DNA of 64,000 nucleotides, taken from Humidesulfovibrio sp. (GTDB taxonomy: Bacteria; Desulfobacterota; Desulfovibrionia; Desulfovibrionales; Desulfovibrionaceae). Positions 30,582 to 38,891 of the stretch are shown in pieces; within the stretch, counting starts at the first letter, position 1; every line of letters starts with the position of its first letter. The stretch covers positions 1 through 64,000 of the forward strand of contig NZ_JAUYFU010000086.1 in the NCBI RefSeq assembly GCF_030689645.1. The letters run 5' to 3'. The notes below the pieces were generated by a model. That model worked only from the letters and a program-made list of their open reading frames with translations, had not been told where the DNA came from and made no database searches. A program made the position numbers and the translations under genes.

Positions 30582-31229
30582 ATGCCAGGCGATCTTGTGA
30601 ACATGTCGGATCAATTCAAAGGCTTGCCCATGGGGGAGCTCATTGGGGGCCCCCTTAACGCAGCCTGTGAAGCTCAGGTCAAGCTGGCTCAGGCTACGGC
30701 AGACTTCATCAAAGTTATAGGCTTTCTGCCACCGGCGGACAAAGGCTCCACCGATCCCTACAGCGGCGGCACGAGGACCGCGACTTTCAGGTTCAAGAGA
30801 CCTGTGGACAATCCGGCAGTCAAGCCTGGGGAGCCTGGATCAACAATGGAAGAGGAGGTCGAACTCTGCGTGCCTCTTCTCGCCATCGTCAAGGTGCCCA
30901 ATTTAAGCATCACGATGGTGGACGTGACCTTTGACATGGAGGTCAAATCCTCCTTCGCCTCAAAGGAATCCACAGATACCGAAGCCTCGCTTGACGCCGA
31001 AATGTCCGTCGGATGGGGCTGCTTCAAAGCCACTGCGAAGATCCACGGATCCGTGGCGAGCCACAAGGAGAACACCCGGTCCTCGGACAACTCGGCCAAG
31101 TATCACGTTTCTGTTCACGCCGAGGACAAGGGAATGCCTGAAGGCCTTGCCAGGGTGATGGACATTCTGCAGACCGCGTGTGCCCCCAGGGCCATCGGCG
31201 CGGCGAAGCCGGTTGCGGCGCTGGCGTAG
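30582..31229 (+). CDS. DUF2589-like protein A
   Basis: LPMGELIGGPLNAACEAQVKLAQATADFIKVIGF...VPLLAIVKVPNLSITMVDVTFDMEVKSS; RBS AGGAGG upstream. Confidence 0.8.
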   Translation: MPGDLVNMSDQFKGLPMGELIGGPLNAACEAQVKLAQATADFIKVIGFLPPADKGSTDPYSGGTRTATFRFKRPVDNPAVKPGEPGSTMEEEVELCVPLLAIVKVPNLSITMVDVTFDMEVKSSFASKESTDTEASLDAEMSVGWGCFKATAKIHGSVASHKENTRSSDNSAKYHVSVHAEDKGMPEGLARVMDILQTACAPRAIGAAKPVAALA

Positions 31230-31338
31230 AGCCAGGGTATTGCGCTGATGAGTGGAGCCAGAGGCACCTGACAACCCGAACGAGACACGGCCCGGGGGCG
31301 CTTTAAGGCGCACCCGGCGCCGTTGCAATAGAGGCGAA

Positions 31339-31596
31339 ATGTTCGACCTGACGGAAGTCAAATACGTTAAGCGCATCAAAGTGGGGAGTGATAACCCCGC
31401 GCGTATGTGCACGCCTGAAGAGATCGACGCCGCCACTGCGTTGCTCAACAGGTGTTTGAACGACACGCCAAAAGGGCACATCCTCGCCACCGAGAAGAGC
31501 TTCGCCGTATTGCAGATGGGGGAGCACCAGGTAGTGCTTCAGTGGATCGTCTACCATGTCGGGTTCCCGCGCAAGCCAATCTGGCTTGATGACTGA
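31339..31596 (+). CDS. small uncharacterised protein (85 aa)
   Basis: ORF MFDLTEVKYVKRIKVGSDNPARMCTPEEIDAATALLNRCL... in same orientation within the cluster. Confidence 0.6.
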   Translation: MFDLTEVKYVKRIKVGSDNPARMCTPEEIDAATALLNRCLNDTPKGHILATEKSFAVLQMGEHQVVLQWIVYHVGFPRKPIWLDD

Positions 31597-31612
31597 TTCT
31601 GCAGGAGGGCGC

Positions 31613-32260
31613 ATGGACAATAGGGCAACCTTTGACGACCTGCTTCAGGCGCTTCAGTCGTCTCTTGTCGCTGCACAGAGCACGCTTCGCAGGCGGCATG
31701 AGGAGGCGCTGCGCAACCTGAAGGGAGCTTCAGGGGTCGATGATTCGCTGGCACCTGTCTTTACCTTCTCCATCCCGCAGATGGGTGGCGATGCAAACAA
31801 GTATGATCAGTTTACATTGCCGGTTTCGAGTTTTCACCAGCCTTGCCGTCCAAATATCTCAAGATTGACGCTGTCGTTTGGATGCGAGCTTCAGGAACAT
31901 AGTCTTTTTGGGTCAAAACAAGGCTGCTCTCTGGTCATAGTGGATAAACCCGACGGAGCGTGGGGGCGCATGCAGCCGCAGAGAATGCAGATTGTCTTTT
32001 ACGGAACCGAGGATCCTGTCGGCCAAGTGATGGTCAACGGTGAGCTGTTTGTCGATATCCCCAGCTTGAAGACGGCATTGGTTCGCCCTGCCAGCATTGA
32101 ACAGAAGTGGCTTGTGTTTTCGTGGCTGCTTCGCTTGTTGCGCTGTCTTTGGCCATCACGCGGTTTCACCATGACCCCGGAGCAGTCCAGGCGGATCAAG
32201 GAAATTATGAAGCAGGACAGGGCCGAATCGTTCCTTGAAGATGAACTTGCGGTATTGTAG
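31613..32260 (+). CDS. DUF2589-like protein B (divergent)
   Basis: RBS GGAGG; segment LPVSSFHQPCRPNISRLTLSFGCELQE aligns by eye with PLLAIVKVPNLSITMVDVTFDMEV of protein A. Confidence 0.6.
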   Translation: MDNRATFDDLLQALQSSLVAAQSTLRRRHEEALRNLKGASGVDDSLAPVFTFSIPQMGGDANKYDQFTLPVSSFHQPCRPNISRLTLSFGCELQEHSLFGSKQGCSLVIVDKPDGAWGRMQPQRMQIVFYGTEDPVGQVMVNGELFVDIPSLKTALVRPASIEQKWLVFSWLLRLLRCLWPSRGFTMTPEQSRRIKEIMKQDRAESFLEDELAVL

Positions 32261-32294
32261 CCAGCAAACCAACCATACCATATGGAGGAGCTTC

Positions 32295-32738
32295 ATGAAG
32301 AGGCATAGTATCCTTTTGGGCTTGATTACTGTTCTCGCCGCCATCACGATCATTGCGTCCTCGGCTTCGATTGGATCAAAGTGTTACGCGGGCGTGGGGA
32401 ACTCCAAAGAATCAAGCAGCAGCTTCGAGGGTGTCTGGTCTGGCGTGACTGCTGGCGAAACGGGGTCGGCCATCACGCTGACGCTTCAGCCCGCAACGCA
32501 AACGTTGCGCTATGGAAGTCCGCGGGGCTGCGTGCTGACGCTGAACGATCCGGTCGACGTAGGCCAAGGCGTGCTGCGCTATTCCATCACCAAGTCAACA
32601 GGCGGGTACTGCAACAAGTACGACCAGGGCAAGCTTGTGTTGAAGACTGGTGGAGTTCCTGATGCATTGCGCTACGAAGTGATTGGCACGGACAAGAAGA
32701 ACGCGGAGCAGGGGGATTTGAAGCGGAGTGGAAGATAG
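32295..32738 (+). CDS. small exported protein of unknown function
   Basis: N-terminal signal-like MKRHSILLGLITVLAAITIIASSASIG; ESSSSFEGVWSGVTAGETGSAITLTLQPATQTLRYGSPRGC. Confidence 0.65.
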   Translation: MKRHSILLGLITVLAAITIIASSASIGSKCYAGVGNSKESSSSFEGVWSGVTAGETGSAITLTLQPATQTLRYGSPRGCVLTLNDPVDVGQGVLRYSITKSTGGYCNKYDQGKLVLKTGGVPDALRYEVIGTDKKNAEQGDLKRSGR

Positions 32739-32819
32739 CCCGGAGCGCCAGGGCCGGGCGATCAGATTGATCCAGACGAAGCTTCCAGGTCGGGGTCCAA
32801 CGAAAAGACAGGAGAAGGC

Positions 32820-33329
32820 ATGGCCAGCAACATACAACTGAACGATCTGATCGAGGCGTTGGCCGGAGCGGTCATAGAAGCCCAAGATAGCATTGAGCAG
32901 CATCAGATCTCTAATTTGCTGGGATATTTCGATGAAAACAATCGGCCCAAAAGCTTGGTTGTGAGGCTGCCGTCGATCCACCCCCAGGCCGAGGAGGGGT
33001 CGGAGGACTTGTACCGTGCACCGCTGCTGCCTCTTGTGTCTTCAAATATGCTGAAAATAAAAGATGTTGAGATAACTTTCGATGTGGACCTCGGTCAGTT
33101 CACCGAAGAGCCAGCCCCAGACCCCAAGCGGGTTGACTCGGGCGGTCAGGATGATGAGGCCTCGCGGAAAGGCATCTTCGTCGATATTGCTGGCAGCAAG
33201 CAGAGCAAGTCCGGCAGCATCCACGTCGTTTTGCGCGTGGAAAGCACGGAGCCGACGGACGGCGCCTCCAGGCTCATGAATCATTTGTCGCAAACCCAGG
33301 GCGTTTACAAAACGTTCAAGGCGGATTGA
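32820..33329 (+). CDS. DUF2589-like protein C
   Basis: APLLPLVSSNMLKIKDVEITFDVDL matches the core block of protein A. Confidence 0.75.
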   Translation: MASNIQLNDLIEALAGAVIEAQDSIEQHQISNLLGYFDENNRPKSLVVRLPSIHPQAEEGSEDLYRAPLLPLVSSNMLKIKDVEITFDVDLGQFTEEPAPDPKRVDSGGQDDEASRKGIFVDIAGSKQSKSGSIHVVLRVESTEPTDGASRLMNHLSQTQGVYKTFKAD

Positions 33330-33398
33330 GGCAATAACGGCAGCGTTCGGCAGATTTGAAACGTGCAACAAAACTCATGAAATGAAGGCGGCAAACCT

Positions 33399-34358
33399 AT
33401 GGCTGTGTTTGCGGTTGGCTCGAATGGCAACGAGGTTGGACTGATACAGCGGGCGCTCAAGGACGCGGGGCTTTTCGCCGGCTCGGTGGACGGGTTGTTT
33501 GGGCCTCAGACTGAATCGGCGGTGAAGGTCTTTCAAGCACAGGTGGGCTTGCAGGCGGACGGCAAGGTCGGACCTGCCACCTGGGCGAAGTTGTTTCCTA
33601 CGTCCACAGCGCAACCACAGGTGCCTTCGGGCGATCTTACCACGCGCTGCTTGGCGCTTACCGGATCATTCGAGACGAGCCGCCTTGCCCCGGACTGCTT
33701 TGCAGGGTTGACCGGCAACTTTGACGGTCAGGGCCTGAGCTTCGGGGCGCTCCAGTGGAACTTCGGGCAAGGGACGCTCCAGCCGTTGCTCAAAGAGATG
33801 CTCTCTGATCACCCGGAGGTTGCGTCTTCGATTTTTGGAAGCAACCTTGCTGCTTTGCAGGGGGCGATAAACGGGAGCAAGGACGCTGCGGTCGCCTTCG
33901 CCGTTTCAATCCAGGATCCGGCCAAGAAGGTAATCGCCAATCCTTGGAGGCAGATGTTTCAGACTCTTGGGCTCACGCCGGAGTTTCAAGCCATAGAGGT
34001 CAAGGGGGCTGCGGACTACTACGGCAGGGGCCTTCGGCTCTGCCAAGCGTACGGGCTCTGGAGCGAAAGGGGCAGGGCGCTGATGTTCGACATCAGCGTG
34101 CAGAACGGGAGCATTTCCGACAGCACCAAAGGGTTGATCTTGGCGGACTTCGGAAAACTTGATCCTTCGCTTTCGCCGGAGCAGGCCGAGCTTGCGAAAA
34201 TGCGGATTGTGGCGAACCGACGGGCCGAGGCCGCAAATCCTAAGTTTGTGGAGGACGTGCGGACCCGCAAACTTTGCATCGCCGAAGGCAAGGGGACTGT
34301 TCATGGCCTGGTTTACGATCTTGAAGCACAGTTCGGACTGGCGCTGCGCAAAGCCTAA
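33399..34358 (+). CDS. peptidoglycan-binding protein with putative lysozyme-like C-terminal domain
   Basis: PG_binding_1 repeat (GSNGNEVGLIQRALKDAGLFAGSVDGLFGPQTESAVKVFQAQVGLQADGKVGPATWAKLF) plus GSFETS...FAGLTGNFDGQGLSFGALQWNFGQGTLQPLL. Confidence 0.8.
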   Translation: MAVFAVGSNGNEVGLIQRALKDAGLFAGSVDGLFGPQTESAVKVFQAQVGLQADGKVGPATWAKLFPTSTAQPQVPSGDLTTRCLALTGSFETSRLAPDCFAGLTGNFDGQGLSFGALQWNFGQGTLQPLLKEMLSDHPEVASSIFGSNLAALQGAINGSKDAAVAFAVSIQDPAKKVIANPWRQMFQTLGLTPEFQAIEVKGAADYYGRGLRLCQAYGLWSERGRALMFDISVQNGSISDSTKGLILADFGKLDPSLSPEQAELAKMRIVANRRAEAANPKFVEDVRTRKLCIAEGKGTVHGLVYDLEAQFGLALRKA

Positions 34359-34461
34359 TGTCCTGGTTTTGCACGTTTGCCTTTCACTGCTCAAGCAGTC
34401 GGACCATTCATATTGCTGCCGCCTCTGACAGTGGCGCGGCTAAACCGTGAGGAGCTGCAAA

Positions 34462-35136
34462 ATGCCGAATTACAGAGCCAAGCAATCGTACACAGTGGGC
34501 AAGTTCCAGATGGATTTGTACCCATACGTCGCTGAACCGGAGAACCGTTTCGAACAAGGGAGCGCGCTTCAGTATGGGGCGGACTTCAAGGTGCGCTTCA
34601 GCAGACTGGGAACGCATTCCGACAAGCTCGGTCTGGTGCAGCTTATTTTTCCACAAACGCAAATCTTTCCAGCAACCGTCGTGGGTGCCTGGAACGTCGA
34701 CAAGCATGCCCTGGCCGTGGCCCCCATTACGATGGGGCAGTGTCTCTACGGCGATGATGAGCATCTTGTCGGTGTACACTCCGCCTACTACAATGGCGAG
34801 CACATGCGCAGCGTCGCGGAGAACGAATGCTGGCTCATCGACACGCCGCGTGAAATCAACGCCCGCTTCGCCGCAGGCGTTTTCTCCGGCGTAACCAACA
34901 CCAAATTCGCCAATTATGTGGTGGAGCTGAGCAACAAGGACGGCGTCATCTTCAATCAGGGCGTGGTTTGGGGTTATTCGGTCGTTCAGAACGCAATCAA
35001 CCCAGCCGTTTTCGACTTCCTTGTACAGGAACCTCGGGAGGTTCTGTTGCTGAAGACAGCGGAACATCGGACGGCAATGGCGACCTTCCTTGGCATCACG
35101 GAAACGGCCCTCAAAGGCTTCATCTCCGGGGGCTGA
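34462..35136 (+). CDS. uncharacterised protein (224 aa)
   Basis: Intact ORF MPNYRAKQSYTVGKFQMDLYPYVAEPENRFEQGSALQYGADFKVRFS...; RBS GGAG; family not recognised. Confidence 0.65.
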   Translation: MPNYRAKQSYTVGKFQMDLYPYVAEPENRFEQGSALQYGADFKVRFSRLGTHSDKLGLVQLIFPQTQIFPATVVGAWNVDKHALAVAPITMGQCLYGDDEHLVGVHSAYYNGEHMRSVAENECWLIDTPREINARFAAGVFSGVTNTKFANYVVELSNKDGVIFNQGVVWGYSVVQNAINPAVFDFLVQEPREVLLLKTAEHRTAMATFLGITETALKGFISGG

Positions 35137-35261
35137 GTCGTCCAGCGTCAACGTTGGTGTCGGCATGTGCTGGCGGCAGTGCGATTGCTCCTGAGCCGGT
35201 CCATTGCGAGCGGCGCCCCTTCTAGAGCAATTAGCCCAGGCGGTCAGTTGCGCGAAAAAGC

Positions 35262-35290
35262 AAAGCCCCGGTATGACGCCGGGGCCTTGC
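35262..35290 (+). terminator. rho-independent-like terminator closing the DUF2589 cluster
   Basis: GCCCCGG-TATGACG-CCGGGGC followed by cttgctcttgc. Confidence 0.6.
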
Positions 35291-35432
35291 TCTTGCTATT
35301 CACATTGCCGTAGCGGGGCTTTGGTCATCACATTCCCCGGAGAGCGGCGCTCTTCAGGGGGACTGGCGGAAGCGTCAACACTGCCGAGGCGAGGGAGGGC
35401 ATCCGTCTTTGCGTGCGCTGCCGCATGACTGG

Positions 35433-36065
35433 CTATTTGTTCTTCAGCTTGATTGCCCCGAGGCCGTTCACTCCCGTGGCGATGTCTTGGGCCAGCTTCC
35501 CGACCAGCATGCTCTGCGCTTCCACCAGCGACTCGTAGGTGGAGCCTGCGCTTTGCCGGTAATCGGCCCGGCCTCGGTTCAAGGTCCGGCTCTCGTGGTC
35601 GCGGATGTTCCACCAGGCCACCAGAACCGCCTCGCCGCCCAAGGCGCCGTCAAAGCGCACAACATCCACAATCACCCGCGCATCGGCGTCCTCTTCAGCC
35701 CGTCCGGGGACCACCATGGCTGAACCTGCGGCAAGACGGGCAACGTCCTCGGCGAGGATTCTGGTCAAGCTCTGGTCCAGCGGTTCGGCCCAGCGGTCGA
35801 ACTCGGCCAGGGAGACGCGCACGCCTTTGCTGCGGCTCACGATTTGGGGCCGGTCCAAATACTGGGCCACGTAGACTGGCCCCATTGCGATCACCGGTTT
35901 TTTGCCGCCGTCCGCCTTGGCGGAGGGAGCCGGGCGCGCTTCCTGCGACGGGGCCAACACATAGAAGGATGAGGACGCGCTATTGCCGGCGATGCACCCG
36001 GTCAGCCCCAGCGAGAGCGCCGTCAGGGCAAGCAGTCCAAAGGCGCGAAGCAAAGTGGCGTTCAT
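35433..36065 (-). CDS. ABC-type transport auxiliary lipoprotein (PqiC/DUF330-like)
   Basis: Lipobox LGLTGC; SSSFYVLAP...VAQYLDRPQIVSRSKGVRVSLAEFDRWAEPLDQSLTRILAEDVARL. Confidence 0.87.
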   Translation of the reverse strand: MNATLLRAFGLLALTALSLGLTGCIAGNSASSSFYVLAPSQEARPAPSAKADGGKKPVIAMGPVYVAQYLDRPQIVSRSKGVRVSLAEFDRWAEPLDQSLTRILAEDVARLAAGSAMVVPGRAEEDADARVIVDVVRFDGALGGEAVLVAWWNIRDHESRTLNRGRADYRQSAGSTYESLVEAQSMLVGKLAQDIATGVNGLGAIKLKNK

Positions 36066-36967
36066 TAGCGGTATTCTCCTTTCCCCTTGATCAGGGCCTC
36101 GGGGTGGCGCTCCATGTAATCGGCCATGATGCGCAGGGCGCGGGCCGCATTGCTCAACTCGTTGATGGCTTTTCTCAGGTCCGTCATGGTCTGGGAGTCC
36201 GGGGCCACTACGTTGTCCGCGTGCTTGAGAACGCGCTCCGCGCTGGCGGCAGCTCCTGAGATGGAGGTCATCGCCTTTTCCAGCGAGTTCCCAACCGGGG
36301 TCACCTGGGTGTTGATGCCGCGCGCCAGCACTTGCAGCTCGCGCAGGGTACCGTTGAGTTCGGTGGCCGTATTGGCCAGAACCGGCGAGTTGATGACCTT
36401 GTTCAGGCCTTCCACCGCTTGCAGCACCTGCCCCATGATCTGTTCAATCGGGATATTTTGGAGTGTTCTTGAAAGCTTGTCCATCGGAGAGGCCAGGGTG
36501 GGGATCTCGCGTTCATGGCTCTTGCCCCGCATGCGAAGCTCGGAGCCCGGGTGCAGGTCCAGTTCGATCATGAGCTGGCCGGTGACGAAGCTTTGCAGGC
36601 CAAGCTGGGCGCGCAGGCCGTTTTCGATCAGCTTGCTCACCATCTCCCCTCTGTTCACCGATTTGCGCCATTCCTCGGGCACCAGGATCTTGCTGCGGTC
36701 GATTTCCACCTCCACCGGGATGATGAAGCTCAGCGTTCTGGGATCGCCAATGAGCGTTATCTTGGTCACCGAGCCCACCTCCACGCCGCGGAAAACGACA
36801 GGCGCGCCAAGGTTGAGCCCCTTCACCGAGCCGTCGAAGTAGAGCACGTATGCATCCGGGGTTCGGAAGAGCCGGCCGGAGCCAAGCAGCAGAATGGCTC
36901 CCACCAGCAGGCCCAGCGCCCCCAGTACGAAGGCGCCCACCACTGTTTTGTTTGCCTGAATGCTCAT
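36065..36967 (-). CDS. mlaD: MlaD/MCE-family substrate-binding protein
   Basis: N-terminal TM then APVVFRGVEVGSVTKITLIGD; LRAQLGLQSFVTGQLMIELDLHPG. Confidence 0.9.
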   Translation of the reverse strand: MSIQANKTVVGAFVLGALGLLVGAILLLGSGRLFRTPDAYVLYFDGSVKGLNLGAPVVFRGVEVGSVTKITLIGDPRTLSFIIPVEVEIDRSKILVPEEWRKSVNRGEMVSKLIENGLRAQLGLQSFVTGQLMIELDLHPGSELRMRGKSHEREIPTLASPMDKLSRTLQNIPIEQIMGQVLQAVEGLNKVINSPVLANTATELNGTLRELQVLARGINTQVTPVGNSLEKAMTSISGAAASAERVLKHADNVVAPDSQTMTDLRKAINELSNAARALRIMADYMERHPEALIKGKGEYR

Positions 36968-37764
36968 ATCCTCTCCCCTTTAAGGCCGTCGGGTTGGTCA
37001 GAGCCGCCTCGGGTGAGGAAACGGACCACCTTGGGATCGGTCGAGCTTTTGAGGAGCTCGTTGGGGTTCCCCTTGGCGGTCATGGTGCGCGTTTCCACAT
37101 CGAGATAAATGGAATTGGTGCCAATGGCGAAGATGCTTGCGAGTTCGTGCGTTACGATGACGATGGTTGTGCCCAGATTCTGGCTCAGCTCGATGATGAG
37201 GTCGTCCAAGAGTTTTGCGCTCACCGGATCAAGGCCTGCCGATGGTTCGTCGAAAAACACGATCTCGGGGTCCAGGGCCATGGCGCGGGCAAGGCCCGCC
37301 CGTTTGCGCATGCCGCCGCTGATCTCCGACGGGTAGAAGTCTTCGAACCCCGCCAGACCCACGAGGGCCATTTTGTAGGCCACCATGTCGCGGATCTCCG
37401 CTGGCTTGAGTTTGGTGTACTGCTCAAGGGGCAGGGCCACGTTTTCGGCTAGGGTCATGGAGCTCCAGAGCGCTCCGCTCTGGTAGAGGATGCCCGCCCT
37501 GCGCATGACCTTGTCGCGCTCCTCGGGCGAGACGTCCCAGAAGCTCACCGGGCCGTACAGCACCTGCCCGGCGGAGGGGCGCTTCAAGCCCACCAGCACT
37601 TTGAGCAGGGTGCTCTTGCCGCACCCGCTGCCGCCCATGATGATGAACACTTCGCCGCGGCCGATGGTGAAATTCAAGTCCCGCATGAGCACGAAGGAGC
37701 CATACGAGACGGTGAGCCCGCGTACTTCGATGTGCGGCTGGGAACCTGTGACTTGCACGCTCAT
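36964..37764 (-). CDS. mlaF: MlaF-type ABC transporter ATP-binding protein
   Basis: Walker A GGSGCGKSTLLKVL, SEISGGMRKRAGLARAMALDPEIVFFDEPSAGLDP. Confidence 0.93.
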   Translation of the reverse strand: MSVQVTGSQPHIEVRGLTVSYGSFVLMRDLNFTIGRGEVFIIMGGSGCGKSTLLKVLVGLKRPSAGQVLYGPVSFWDVSPEERDKVMRRAGILYQSGALWSSMTLAENVALPLEQYTKLKPAEIRDMVAYKMALVGLAGFEDFYPSEISGGMRKRAGLARAMALDPEIVFFDEPSAGLDPVSAKLLDDLIIELSQNLGTTIVIVTHELASIFAIGTNSIYLDVETRTMTAKGNPNELLKSSTDPKVVRFLTRGGSDQPDGLKGERI

Positions 37765-38891
37765 ACGCCGATGACCTCGCACATCACGGTGATGAGGGCG
37801 GTGACCACGATGATTCCGATGATGCCGCTGACCACGGCAGAGGTGGTGGCGTCGCCCACGGCGGAGGAGCTGCGGCCGCAGCGCATGCCGAAAAAGCAGC
37901 CGGACAGGGCGATGACCACGCCGAAAACCACGCTGTGGATGAGGCCAATCCATACGTTGGCGAGACTGAGCGCCGCCTTGGTGGCCATGAGGTACTCCAT
38001 GGGGTTCAGGCCGAGCACTGTGACCCCAACGATATAGCCGCCAGCGATACCCATGACGTTGGCATAGATGGTAAGCAGAGGCATCATGAGCACCAGGGCC
38101 AGTGTGCGCGGCAGCACCAGGAAATCCATGGGCGAAACGCCAAGGGTGACGAGGGCGTCCACCTCCTCGTTCACCTGCATGGTGCCGAGCACCGCAGCGT
38201 AGGAAGCCCCTGTCCGGCCGGCCATGGCGATGCCGGTCATCACCGCGCCCATGACGCGCACCATGGCGATGCCCACCAGGCTGGCCACATAAATCTGTGC
38301 GCCAAACACGCGCAACTGCACCGCGCCGACAAAGGCGAGGATGAGACCGAGCAGCAGGCTTATGAGGGTGACGATGGGCAGGGCCGAGGCGCCGGTCTGC
38401 TGCATCATCAGCAGCAGGTCCCGCCAGCGGAAGTTGGCCCGGCCACGCAGAAAGCGGCTGAGGGAGATGGTGGCCTCGCCCAGGAACTCCAGAATATCGC
38501 CGAGCTTACGAGGAATGCTCAAGGAGGCCTCGCCCACGCGTTCCAGCAAGGAGGCGCGGATGGCGTTGCGAGCTGCGCCCTCGCGCTCGGGAACGGCGAA
38601 GGCCAGGGCGATGAGACGGTTCAGGCCGGCAGGCAGGCCGGACTGGTCCACTTCCATATTGCTTTGCCGCGCACGACGGATGACTCCCAGCAGAAAGATG
38701 ACAAGACTGCTGTCCCATTCATCGAGCGCCTCCGCCGAGAAATCCAGGGCGGAGCACCCTGCGGAGAGGGCCGCGTGGGCCTTGGCCGTGTCTGGGCTTG
38801 CCCCAAGGCTCCAGCGTCCGCCAACTGTGATGCGCATGCGATCGGGGGTGGGCTGGTCCAAGGATATGCTTGGAGGAGAGTGCGAATTCAT
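37761..38891 (-). CDS. mlaE: MlaE-type ABC permease with N-terminal STAS-like domain
   Basis: MlaE motifs (AGRTGASYAAVLGTMQVNEEVDALVTLGVSPMDFLVLPRTLAL) after an SPDTAKAHAALSAGCSALDFSAEALDEWDSSLVIFLL STAS-like segment. Confidence 0.9.
   Translation of the reverse strand: MNSHSPPSISLDQPTPDRMRITVGGRWSLGASPDTAKAHAALSAGCSALDFSAEALDEWDSSLVIFLLGVIRRARQSNMEVDQSGLPAGLNRLIALAFAVPEREGAARNAIRASLLERVGEASLSIPRKLGDILEFLGEATISLSRFLRGRANFRWRDLLLMMQQTGASALPIVTLISLLLGLILAFVGAVQLRVFGAQIYVASLVGIAMVRVMGAVMTGIAMAGRTGASYAAVLGTMQVNEEVDALVTLGVSPMDFLVLPRTLALVLMMPLLTIYANVMGIAGGYIVGVTVLGLNPMEYLMATKAALSLANVWIGLIHSVVFGVVIALSGCFFGMRCGRSSSAVGDATTSAVVSGIIGIIVVTALITVMCEVIGV

Noticed and set aside
32235-32294. Upstream extension of the exported cluster protein
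   Set aside because: The extension overlaps the end of gene B and would mask the signal peptide; the internal ATG at 32295 with GGAG upstream is a better start
30582-35136. Interpretation of the DUF2589 cluster as an ordinary prophage
   Set aside because: No recognisable integrase, terminase, capsid, portal, tail or holin genes; only the lysozyme-like gene is phage-reminiscent
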